NCBI GenBank assembly: GCA_910585545.1
Contig: CAJUFN010000006.1
Coordinates: 1-64,000 of the forward strand
DNA length: 64,000 bases
DNA from: an uncultured Lachnospiraceae bacterium
Lineage (GTDB): Bacteria; Bacillota; Clostridia; Lachnospirales; Lachnospiraceae
Direction: 5' to 3'
Positions 25,823-33,193 of the stretch are shown piece after piece. A program made the position numbers and the translations under genes. A model generated the notes under the pieces. The model was given only the letters and a program-made list of their open reading frames with translations. It was not told the origin of the DNA and searched no databases. Numbering within the stretch: the stretch's first letter is position 1; each line of letters opens with the position of its first letter.

Positions 25823-26767
25823 TTAATATAACTGCACATATTGCATCATATAGCTCATCCCAATTACACAAAGTATACCTCCGAATATAAAAAGTACTGC
25901 CGATATTCCGGATAAAAGTATCAGAGAGATTCTCTTTTGTCTTGGAAACAGCTTATCTGAATGTCCTTCCTCGCCTTTGTGAAGCAAATAGTTCCCGATA
26001 TAAATGAGAAATGGTGCTGCGACTCCTATACACATGTACAGACCTACAGAAGCCAGCGGTATTTCCATCATCATTATTTCTGCTTCTGTTTCTATACCTT
26101 GTGAACTGATTTCCAATAATTGCGTCAGCAGTACCGGAAAAAGGTTATTTACAAAATGAAACAGCATGCTGTAAAAAATATTTCCGGTCTCTACGACAAT
26201 ATACCCCATCACGATACCTAGAATGGCTGTCGGGAAAAAGCGCACCACGCTTCCATGAAACATTCCAAAAACAATGCCTGTAATAAGAATCGGAATCCAT
26301 TTGTTCCATCTGCCCATAAGACTGTTTAAAAATACGCCTCGAAATACTGCTTCTTCACATATTGCCGGAGTAACTGCTATGATAAATGCCGCCATCATAA
26401 ACGGTACGCTCTCCATTCCTGCACTGATCCCTTGGCTGGCTTCGAATACCTTCTCGGGAAAAAAGTAGGAAATACAAAGAACGACAATTTCCGCTGCAAA
26501 AAAAGTTCCGCCCCACAACAAAAGCGTACCAAAAACCTTCCCGGTCTTTGGCATCCTTACCGGAAATACTTCTCTTAGATCCACTCTCGCTAAAAGAACC
26601 ACTGCCACAGAAAGAACGACAAACATTCCTTCTATAATGATCGTTCCATAAAATCCCAGAAATCGTGGAAGCACAAACGGCAGGAACATCATATCGCATA
26701 ACACCAATATCAATACCAGAATTCCATGATACGGTTTCAATTTTTTCTTTTCTATCAATTTTTTCAC
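25823..26767 (-). CDS. CPBP family intramembrane metalloprotease
   Basis: The 314-residue polytopic membrane protein has about eight hydrophobic segments. The three ABI/CPBP motifs are present: EEAVFRG (EExxxR), FGMFHGS (FxxxH) and HFVNNLFPV (HxxxN), which ligate the catalytic zinc. Members act as CAAX-type or bacteriocin-immunity proteases; the substrate here is unknown. The start is GTG at 26767 with a weak AGAAAGAAG signal. It faces hydF tail to tail and is divergent from sdaAB. Confidence 0.85.
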   Translation of the reverse strand: MKKLIEKKKLKPYHGILVLILVLCDMMFLPFVLPRFLGFYGTIIIEGMFVVLSVAVVLLARVDLREVFPVRMPKTGKVFGTLLLWGGTFFAAEIVVLCISYFFPEKVFEASQGISAGMESVPFMMAAFIIAVTPAICEEAVFRGVFLNSLMGRWNKWIPILITGIVFGMFHGSVVRFFPTAILGIVMGYIVVETGNIFYSMLFHFVNNLFPVLLTQLLEISSQGIETEAEIMMMEIPLASVGLYMCIGVAAPFLIYIGNYLLHKGEEGHSDKLFPRQKRISLILLSGISAVLFIFGGILCVIGMSYMMQYVQLY

Positions 26768-26849
26768 TTCTTTCTGTCATTATCTTTCTTATTTATCTTA
26801 TCGCATTCTTTTTTCTTTGGCAATATTACTTTTTCATAAATTCTGGGTA

Positions 26850-26858
26850 TGCTATAAT
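26850..26858 (+). promoter_or_regulatory. Extended -10 promoter of sdaAB-sdaAA
   Basis: TATGCTATAATTAGC gives TATAAT at 26853-26858 with a TG extension, 38 bp before the sdaAB start. The -35 region (TTTTTC) is poor. Confidence 0.5.
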
Positions 26859-26896
26859 TAGCATCAGCGAATTTATATATTTGGGAGGATATCCTT

Positions 26897-27565
26897 ATGA
26901 ACTTTTTGAGTATTTTTGATGTCATCGGTCCGAATATGATCGGTCCGTCCAGCTCACATACCGCCGGGGCATGTGCCATTTCTCTGCTTGCGAAAAAAAT
27001 GTTTCGAGATGACATCCAAAAAGTAACCTTTACCTTATATGGTTCCTTTTCCAAGACATACAAAGGGCATGGAACCGATAAAGCTTTGCTTGGTGGAATT
27101 CTTGGATTTGGTACGGATGACGAGCGTATCCGTGACGCTTTCGAACTTGCAAAAGAACATGGCCTAGACTATACCTTCATTATTGATGAGAAAACCGTTA
27201 TGAATCATCCAAATACCGCTGATATTTTTATGGAAGACGGTCATGGCAAAGAATTATTCATCCGCGGCGAATCCATTGGCGGAGGCAAGATGAAAATCGT
27301 ACGCATCAACAATATTGACGTAGATTTTACCGGAGAATATTCCACATTGATCGTACAGCAGATTGACAAACCAGGCGTCATCGCCCACATCACAAAATGT
27401 TTTGCCAAGCATGAAGTAAACATCGCGTTCCTGCGGCTTTTCCGGGAGGATAAAGGGGCAAAGGCATTTACGATAGTGGAATCCGATGAGACAATTCCAG
27501 AGCATATTCTAGATGAAATCCACGAAAATGAACACATCCGTGAGTTGATGCTCATTCAAGTATAA
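26897..27565 (+). CDS. sdaAB: L-serine dehydratase, beta subunit
   Basis: The 222-residue subunit of the oxygen-labile iron-sulfur serine dehydratase begins with the family block MNFLSIFDVIGPNMIGPSSS and HTAGACA. The C-terminal third (about 148-222) is an ACT domain (VDFTGEYSTLIVQQIDKPG) that may bind serine. Together with SdaAA it deaminates L-serine to pyruvate and ammonia. GGGAGGATATCCTT precedes the ATG. The gap to sdaAA is 12 bp. Confidence 0.96.
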   Translation: MNFLSIFDVIGPNMIGPSSSHTAGACAISLLAKKMFRDDIQKVTFTLYGSFSKTYKGHGTDKALLGGILGFGTDDERIRDAFELAKEHGLDYTFIIDEKTVMNHPNTADIFMEDGHGKELFIRGESIGGGKMKIVRINNIDVDFTGEYSTLIVQQIDKPGVIAHITKCFAKHEVNIAFLRLFREDKGAKAFTIVESDETIPEHILDEIHENEHIRELMLIQV

Positions 27566-27577
27566 GGAGGAAGGGGA

Positions 27578-28450
27578 ATGAATTTTTATACAGGACAGGC
27601 ATTATTAGAAGTCTGTGAAAAAGAAACTATTTTTATCTCAGAGGCGATGAAACGCCGTGAAATGGAGCTTGGTTCCATATCCGAAGAAGAGATTATGACA
27701 AAACTTGCACGTGCATGGGAAATCATGCAGAATGCTGCAACGAATCCAATCAAGGAACCGCGCAAATCTATCGGCGGTCTGCTTGGCGGTGAGGCAAAGA
27801 AAATGAATGCATTTCGGAAAGCGGGAAACAATCTGTGCGGACCTATGCTTTCCCGTGCACTGGCTTATGCCATGGCAGTGCTGGAAGTCAATGCTACGAT
27901 GGGGCTTATCGTGGCTGCCCCAACTGCCGGAAGCTCCGGAATACTGCCTGGTGTACTTTTATCTTATAAAGAAGTGATGGGGGTCTTAGATGATGTGATC
28001 TACAAAGGTCTTCTCAATGCCAGTGCCATCGGATATCTGCTTATGCGCAATGCCTCGGTATCCGGTGCAGAAGCAGGCTGCCAGGCAGAAGTTGGCTCCG
28101 CCTCTGCCATGGCGGCGAGCGCCGTCGTAGAAATGAATGGCGGTACGCCTAGAATGTGCCTTGCTGCTGCAAGCATGGCGCTCTCCAATCTTTTAGGTCT
28201 TGCCTGTGATCCGATTGCCGGACTTGTGGAATCCCCATGTCAGACAAGAAATTCCATCGGCGCTGCGAATGCGCTCACAGCTGCAGAGATGGTTCTTGCC
28301 GGAATCACAATCCCTGTTCCATTTGATGAAATGGCAGACGCTATGTACCGCATCGGCAAAAATCTTCCCTTTGAGTTACGAGAGACTGCACTTGGAGGAT
28401 GTGCCGGAACACCAACCGGGTGCTCTCTTGGATGTAACCTTTGCGGTTAA
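27578..28450 (+). CDS. sdaAA: L-serine dehydratase, alpha subunit
   Basis: The 290-residue catalytic subunit binds the [4Fe-4S] cluster that coordinates serine. Characteristic blocks are AAPTAGSSGILPGVLL, GAEAGCQAEVGSA and GLACDPIAGLVE-SPCQTRN. The Cys-rich C-terminus (GCAGTPTGCSLGCNLCG) contributes cluster ligands and the tail Cys known from type-2 dehydratases. AGGAGGAAGGGG lies before the ATG. The stop codon overlaps that of the convergent aldolase gene, leaving no terminator between them. Confidence 0.96.
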   Translation: MNFYTGQALLEVCEKETIFISEAMKRREMELGSISEEEIMTKLARAWEIMQNAATNPIKEPRKSIGGLLGGEAKKMNAFRKAGNNLCGPMLSRALAYAMAVLEVNATMGLIVAAPTAGSSGILPGVLLSYKEVMGVLDDVIYKGLLNASAIGYLLMRNASVSGAEAGCQAEVGSASAMAASAVVEMNGGTPRMCLAAASMALSNLLGLACDPIAGLVESPCQTRNSIGAANALTAAEMVLAGITIPVPFDEMADAMYRIGKNLPFELRETALGGCAGTPTGCSLGCNLCG

Positions 28451-29472
28451 ATATCTTCCAGGAGTTTCGCTACATTTTCTTCTTTTGTGGCCCAGCTCGT
28501 GCAGATTCGCACCGCACTGTGATTTTCATCTACTCTGCACCAATAACAATACGCGTATTTTTCGGAGAGCTCTTTCAGCTTTTCGTCCGAAATGATCGGG
28601 TACTGCTGATTTGTCGGAGAATCAAACAGCATCTGATACCCTTTCTCCAAAAAACCTGCTTTGATTTTTTCTGCCAGATGATTTGCATGTCTGGCAATTT
28701 CAAAGTACAAATCATCCTCGAATAATGCTTCAAACTGTATTCCAAGCAGACGCCCTTTGGCAAGCATTCCGCCTTTTTGCTTAATTAAATAGCGGAAATC
28801 TTTTTTGAATGCATCATTTACGATAACCAATGCTTCTCCCATCAATGCACCGACTTTCGTTCCGCCGATGTAGAACATGTCACTGTATTTTACAAATTCC
28901 TGGGCTGCGATGTCATTTGCTTTGGAGGTAAGTCCGTAACCAAGTCTGGCTCCGTCAATGTAAAGCGGCAGACTGCATTTTTTGCATACCGCGCTTAAAG
29001 CTTCCAGTTCTTTTTTGCTGTACAAAGTACCATTTTCCGTTGGAAATGAAATATATACCATGCCTGGCTGCACAATATGCTCATGACTTTCATCGCTCCA
29101 GTGTGCATCATACATTTCCTGCACCTGCTCTGCCGTAATCTTTCCATCTTCACTTGGAATTGCAAGTACTTTGTGCCCGCAAGCTTCTATTGCTCCGGTT
29201 TCGTGCACATTGATGTGTCCGGTACTTGCCGCAATAACGCCCTGATATGGTTTTAATACCGCTGCGATTGCCGTAAGGTTTGTCTGTGTTCCGCCAACCA
29301 GAAAGTGCACATCTGCATGTTCACATGCAAAGACTTTCTGAATTTTCTTTCTGGCATGGATGCAATGTTCATCCTCCCCATACCCAATGGTCTGTTCCAT
29401 ATTCGTTTCTACAAGATACTCTACAATGCGCGGATGCGCGCCCTCTACATAATCACAATCAAATCGAATCAT
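28447..29472 (-). CDS. ltaE: Low-specificity threonine aldolase family enzyme
   Basis: The 341-residue fold-type I PLP enzyme cleaves L-threonine or allo-threonine to glycine and acetaldehyde, or belongs to the related beta-eliminating lyases. Seen are GGTQTNLTAIAAVL (PLP phosphate region), YIDGARLGYGL (Asp/Arg near the ring) and the Schiff-base lysine in YIGGTKVGALMGE. ATG 29472 has AGGGTG 6 bp upstream; the GTG at 29481 overlaps that signal. Sitting beside serine dehydratase, it fits hydroxy-amino-acid catabolism, though substrate choice is not proven. Confidence 0.88.
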   Translation of the reverse strand: MIRFDCDYVEGAHPRIVEYLVETNMEQTIGYGEDEHCIHARKKIQKVFACEHADVHFLVGGTQTNLTAIAAVLKPYQGVIAASTGHINVHETGAIEACGHKVLAIPSEDGKITAEQVQEMYDAHWSDESHEHIVQPGMVYISFPTENGTLYSKKELEALSAVCKKCSLPLYIDGARLGYGLTSKANDIAAQEFVKYSDMFYIGGTKVGALMGEALVIVNDAFKKDFRYLIKQKGGMLAKGRLLGIQFEALFEDDLYFEIARHANHLAEKIKAGFLEKGYQMLFDSPTNQQYPIISDEKLKELSEKYAYCYWCRVDENHSAVRICTSWATKEENVAKLLEDI

Positions 29473-29533
29473 TTTCTTCACCCTATTAATTTTATTTACG
29501 TGTCAATTTATCGATATAATTATACTCGCTTTT

Positions 29534-30211
29534 TCATATGCCATCAACACTTTCATAGAATTGTTCTAAATAATCCAAAACCCCATTATCTTCATAAAAT
29601 ACATATGGCATGCCGCCGTTTTTTGACATACGGATTGCACCGTCTTCCACCTCTGCTATCATCCAGTATGACTGTCCGTATTTCTCCGGATAGGTGAGCC
29701 AAATATGAATTCCGCCATTCCATTCTTTTTGATTTAATTTTTCCTGCGCTTCTTTCGGAAGCGGTTTCAATGCATACATCAGCTCGCTCAATTTTTTGGT
29801 TTCTTCTTTGGATAGTTCCGGTGAAAAATCTGTATTCCAATCATGCAAATCTGCACTCTGTGGCTCTGATTTTTCTGGCATCCGGACAATCAGCCTGCAA
29901 TGATACTGAAACACAGACACTGTTCCAATACAGAGCAGAATACTAACCCCAATCAGGCCTGCCAAAAGTTTCACCGACTTTTTCTTCAGCACCAGAACAA
30001 TTCCGGTAAAGATTGTCATTCCTGCTACGATAAGCAGGAATACCGCATATCCTTTCGGCTGGCAAGTATAGTTCATTTTATCCGGAAAAAATTTCTGCAG
30101 GAAATCATTTGTCCAAGAGAATTTATACTCTGCCAATACACAAATAATCAAAAATGCAAATAAAAATGCAATACACCAATCTTTTTTCGTTTTAATCTGC
30201 CATTTCTTCAT
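29534..30211 (-). CDS. Membrane protein of the ECF sigma operon
   Basis: The 225-residue protein is not recognised as a known family. Three hydrophobic segments (about 12-30, 54-75 and 82-100) are followed by a 120-residue soluble domain ending in WMIAEVEDGAIRMSKNGGMP and a YVFYEDNG segment. GGAGAG lies about 11 bp upstream of the ATG. Its start overlaps the preceding gene by 20 bp, so it is the third gene of the sigma operon. It could be a co-regulator, or the sensor that works with the putative anti-sigma factor. Confidence 0.65.
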   Translation of the reverse strand: MKKWQIKTKKDWCIAFLFAFLIICVLAEYKFSWTNDFLQKFFPDKMNYTCQPKGYAVFLLIVAGMTIFTGIVLVLKKKSVKLLAGLIGVSILLCIGTVSVFQYHCRLIVRMPEKSEPQSADLHDWNTDFSPELSKEETKKLSELMYALKPLPKEAQEKLNQKEWNGGIHIWLTYPEKYGQSYWMIAEVEDGAIRMSKNGGMPYVFYEDNGVLDYLEQFYESVDGI

Positions 30212-30797
30212 ACGATATCATCTCTCCTTTCTCAAATTGTTCAAAATATTGCTCTGCTCCCATCTCATTTGAGATAAAAAATCTTTTTACATTTTTTAAG
30301 GTCTCATTTTTCTTTTCCACCATATGATTCGCCGCAAATGTAGCCGCAATCATTACAGTCAGAAACAACGTCCAGATTCCGGCAAATTTCAGATACCTTT
30401 TGTAAGTAAATACCTTCCGATCGCCCGTAAAATAAGCAAGGCTTCCGTAGATTGCCCCGCCAAATAGCATTGGAAGAACAAATTCTGTAAAGGCAGAAAC
30501 CCATATTGCGTTTGGAAAAAACGTATCCAGTTCAGCCATTGCGATATGTGTTCCGTGGAAAAAATTATGAATGATCTCATTTATTTTATACGGAACTGCA
30601 ATAATTAGTTTCAACGGAAAGAATCCAACCCCCACATACAAATAACTGAACCACCCCATGATCAATCCGACAATCGTAAACACAAAAATTCTTCTTGCAC
30701 CCTTTTTGAAATGAATTACTCTCTTTTTTAAGATTTCTTCATCTCCATCAAATACTTCTCTTGGAATTTCATCCCAATCCCACTGTTTTTCAGCCAT
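30192..30797 (-). CDS. Putative membrane anti-sigma factor
   Basis: The 201-residue protein begins one base after the sigma factor stop codon (TAAATG). A charged 35-residue N-terminus (MAEKQWDWDEIPREVFDGDE) is followed by three or four membrane segments (about 36-56, 60-75, 97-125 and 137-160) and a charged cytoplasmic tail. Membrane partners encoded immediately after an ECF sigma gene are commonly anti-sigma factors. No zinc-binding HxxxCxxC motif is visible, so the assignment rests on context and topology. Confidence 0.6.
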   Translation of the reverse strand: MAEKQWDWDEIPREVFDGDEEILKKRVIHFKKGARRIFVFTIVGLIMGWFSYLYVGVGFFPLKLIIAVPYKINEIIHNFFHGTHIAMAELDTFFPNAIWVSAFTEFVLPMLFGGAIYGSLAYFTGDRKVFTYKRYLKFAGIWTLFLTVMIAATFAANHMVEKKNETLKNVKRFFISNEMGAEQYFEQFEKGEMISYEEMAD

Positions 30798-31313
30798 TTA
30801 TTCCACCTCCTCTGACAGCGTCAGTTTTTCATACTTTCTTTTATATTTCTCTCTTGCCCGGAACAGCTTTCCTTTTACGGATGCCGCTGTAATTCCCAAT
30901 GCGGCAGCAATTTCTTCATAAGAAAGATTTTCATAGTCACGAAGCAAAATGATTGTCCTGTCAGATTCCTCCAACGACATCAATACCTGTTTGATACGTT
31001 CTCCTTTTTCTTTCCGAAGCATATATTCCTCCGGTGACTCTGCATGTTCCTCGAAAATCTGCTCCACTGTCTGCTCTTCCAAAAGAATCGGCCGCTTCTT
31101 TCTGGCATATGACAAAAATGTATTTCTTGCAATCGTAAGACACCATGTTTTTTCGCTGCTGTCTCCCTTAAATTTCCGAAGTCCCAGATAAATTTTTAAA
31201 AAAGTTTCCTGCGTCAGTTCTTCTGCAAGCTGCCGGTCTTTTGCCATATAAACCATATAGCCATAAATATCATTTTTATATAATATATAAATCCGGTTAA
31301 AACGCTCTTTCAT
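30798..31313 (-). CDS. ECF-type RNA polymerase sigma factor
   Basis: The 171-residue sigma-70 family protein contains region 2 (DIYGYMVYMAKDRQLAEELTQE, quoted in part: DRQLAEELTQETFLKIY, -10 recognition) and region 4 (YENLSYEEIAAALGITAASV and KGKLFRAREKYKRK, -35 recognition), with no region 1 or 3, as in extracytoplasmic-function sigma factors. The start at 31313 has GAGGAG 7 bp upstream; an upstream in-frame ATG at 31328 sits inside that signal. It heads a three-gene operon and is preceded by an ECF-type promoter. Confidence 0.92.
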   Translation of the reverse strand: MKERFNRIYILYKNDIYGYMVYMAKDRQLAEELTQETFLKIYLGLRKFKGDSSEKTWCLTIARNTFLSYARKKRPILLEEQTVEQIFEEHAESPEEYMLRKEKGERIKQVLMSLEESDRTIILLRDYENLSYEEIAAALGITAASVKGKLFRAREKYKRKYEKLTLSEEVE

Positions 31314-31353
31314 CGGGTATCTCCTCATTTGCTTTTTTGGTTACATAAAATTA

Positions 31354-31379
31354 GACGCAGCATAACCAAAAAAGTTCGC
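31354..31379 (-). promoter_or_regulatory. ECF-type promoter of the sigma operon, probably autoregulated
   Basis: On the minus strand GCGAAC (31374-31379) is separated by exactly 16 bp from CGTC (31354-31357), matching the AAC-N16-CGTC pattern of Bacillus ECF promoters. An inverted repeat, TTTTTTGGTTA (31333-31343 and 31363-31373), overlaps the spacer and would form a hairpin at the transcript start. Confidence 0.65.
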
Positions 31380-31428
31380 AAAAAATTTTCTTTTTTTCAT
31401 CATAATATATACTTTGTATTATAAAAAG

Positions 31429-31473
31429 CACTACCTATATTTGATACTCATATCGTACCAGATATAGGTAGTG
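31429..31473 (-). terminator. Terminator of the sirtuin gene
   Basis: CACTACCTATAT (31429-31440) pairs exactly with 31462-31473; on the minus strand the stem is followed by CTTTTTATAATAC. Confidence 0.8.
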
Positions 31474-31534
31474 TTCTCTGCTTTTTCAGTGGTCTTATGC
31501 GAATGACATCTATAAGAGTTCTTATAAAAATATT

Positions 31535-32263
31535 CTATCTCACAACAATTTGATCTAGTACTTCGCCAATCGGCTCGTTGATGCAAAGTGACGCATGTAC
31601 TTCTCTTGCTGTTGCCGATTTGTTCACCACTACAAGATATTTTCCATGGAAGTAATCAATAAATCCTGCTGCCGGATATACCGCTAAAGACGTTCCGCCA
31701 ATCATCAGCATATCCGCCTCTGAAATTGCCCGGATTGAACGGCTGATCACATCTGAATCCAGTCCTTCTTCATAAAGAACCACATCCGGTTTGATGATGC
31801 CGCCACACTCACATCTTGGAATGCCTTCCGCCTTCTTTACATAAGCCGCATCATAGAAATTCCCACACTTCTGGCAATAATTGCGGTGAATACTTCCATG
31901 CAGCTCCAACACATTTTTACTGCCCGCCATCTGATGCAGCCCATCGATATTCTGGGTAATCACCGCCGTCACCTTTTCCGCCGCCTCAAGCTGCGCCAGC
32001 TTCAAATGTGCTTTATTTGGCTTCGCCTCCAGAAACATCATACGCTCCTTATAAAATTCATAAAATGCTTCTGTATAATGCATAAAAAAAGTATGACTCA
32101 CCACCTGCTCCGGCGGATACTTATATGTTTGTTGATACAAACCATCGCTGCTTCGAAAATCCGGAATATTACTCTCGGTTGAAACACCCGCTCCGCCAAA
32201 AAATACAACACTTCTGCTCTCATCTATCATCTGCTGCAATTTTGCAATCTTATCCATATCCAT
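31535..32263 (-). CDS. cobB: NAD-dependent protein deacylase, sirtuin
   Basis: The 242-residue Sir2 protein removes acyl groups from lysines using NAD. It shows GGAGVSTESNIPDFRSSDG (NAD binding), the catalytic TQNIDGLHQMAGS and HGS, a zinc ribbon with CQKC and CEC, and the MLMIGGTSLAVYPAA motif. Two ATGs (32263 and 32257) are usable; 32263 follows AAAGGAAAGGG. A TGC-extended TATAAT lies about 30 bp upstream. The gene is monocistronic, divergent from the membrane protein gene at 32507. Confidence 0.93.
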   Translation of the reverse strand: MDMDKIAKLQQMIDESRSVVFFGGAGVSTESNIPDFRSSDGLYQQTYKYPPEQVVSHTFFMHYTEAFYEFYKERMMFLEAKPNKAHLKLAQLEAAEKVTAVITQNIDGLHQMAGSKNVLELHGSIHRNYCQKCGNFYDAAYVKKAEGIPRCECGGIIKPDVVLYEEGLDSDVISRSIRAISEADMLMIGGTSLAVYPAAGFIDYFHGKYLVVVNKSATAREVHASLCINEPIGEVLDQIVVR

Positions 32264-32351
32264 AGCCCTTTCCTTTTTAAACACTCATATGCCTATTATA
32301 GCATGAAAAAAGCTTTTTTACGAAAATCCTAATATCTTTTTTCGGACATGG

Positions 32352-32365
32352 TATAATGTATAATA
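32352..32365 (+). promoter_or_regulatory. Promoter upstream of the 32507 membrane protein gene
   Basis: TATAAT occurs at 32352-32357 (with TGG extension) and again at 32360-32365. The -35 element is not clear. Confidence 0.4.
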
Positions 32366-32402
32366 GGATGCCGAAACTTTCAATTGGCGTCAGAGACTTT
32401 TC

Positions 32403-32464
32403 AAAAACCCTCGGAGGGTTTTTAAAAAGCCTCTGAGGGTTTTTAAAAAGCCTCTGAGGGTTTG
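32403..32464 (+). repeat. Three tandem 21-bp terminator-like hairpins
   Basis: AAAAACCCTCGGAGGGTTTTT at 32403-32423 is followed by two near copies (AAAAAGCCTCTGAGGGTTT) at 32424 and 32445, period 21 bp. The first is a perfect 9-bp stem with CGG loop and T-run; the others carry one G-G mismatch. They lie in the 5' leader between promoter and gene, so they would form successive attenuators or RNA hairpins. Confidence 0.8.
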
Positions 32465-32506
32465 ATGCAAAAGTATAAAATTTTTATAAAGAATCGAGGT
32501 CGAATC

Positions 32507-33142
32507 ATGTCGGATTTTAGCAAAATCAAGCGTATATTTTTTTCCATCGGTTTGCTTCTTTTTGCTTCAGAGCTTTGGAAACAGTGGGTTTTAACGTTTA
32601 TTTTAAATGATGGTGTCTATGATTTCTGGTATTTTCCGTTTCAACTTTGCAGTATTCCTATGTACCTTTTGCTCATGCTTCCCTTTTTGAAGAGCAATTC
32701 ACACAAAAAAGTTATTTTCACGTTTCTTATGGATTATTCGTCATTGTCAGGGATTTTCGTGTTTTTCGATACAAGTGGGATGCGATATCCACTGATATCT
32801 TTAACGATACATTCTTATGTATGGCATATCGTCCTAATCATGATTGGAATTGGCAGCGGTATTACGTTATACAAATTTTACAGTTCCGACTTTGCTTCTT
32901 TTGGGAAGGCAACCGGACTATTTATTAGTTGTGCAGTGATTGCACAGTGTCTGAACCTTTCCATAGGTTCACACGCTCAGATAAACATGTTTTATATTAG
33001 CCCACTCGAGCCTGCAACACAGAATTTCTTTTCTTTGGTATATAGGAATTGGGGGATTGGTGTATATATGATTTTTTATCTTGGTGTAATTGTTCTTGGT
33101 GCATTTTTACTGCATTTATTATGGAAAAAAGTTCTTCTATGA
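32507..33142 (+). CDS. Polytopic membrane protein, TIGR02206/TMEM164-like
   Basis: The 211-residue protein has about six membrane segments. The stretch FPFQLCSIPMYLLLMLPF resembles the conserved LP(L/F)xLC block of YwaF/TMEM164-type proteins, recently linked to acyl transfer in eukaryotes, but the match is weak and the role is unknown. ATG 32507 has GAGGT 8 bp upstream; the in-frame TTG at 32462 is inside the hairpin array. Its leader carries three tandem terminator-like hairpins, so expression is probably conditional. Confidence 0.6.
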   Translation: MSDFSKIKRIFFSIGLLLFASELWKQWVLTFILNDGVYDFWYFPFQLCSIPMYLLLMLPFLKSNSHKKVIFTFLMDYSSLSGIFVFFDTSGMRYPLISLTIHSYVWHIVLIMIGIGSGITLYKFYSSDFASFGKATGLFISCAVIAQCLNLSIGSHAQINMFYISPLEPATQNFFSLVYRNWGIGVYMIFYLGVIVLGAFLLHLLWKKVLL

Positions 33143-33173
33143 TAAACTCTAAAAATCATAAAAGAACTTTTTT
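33125..33173. terminator. Bidirectional terminator overlapping a stop codon
   Basis: AAAAAAGTTCTT (33125-33136) pairs with AAGAACTTTTTT (33162-33173), with a TATGAT/ATCATA inner stem. It contains the stop codon of the 32507 gene and separates it from the convergent surface protein gene. Confidence 0.85.
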
Positions 33174-33193
33174 ACCACTATTTTGTTATTTTT

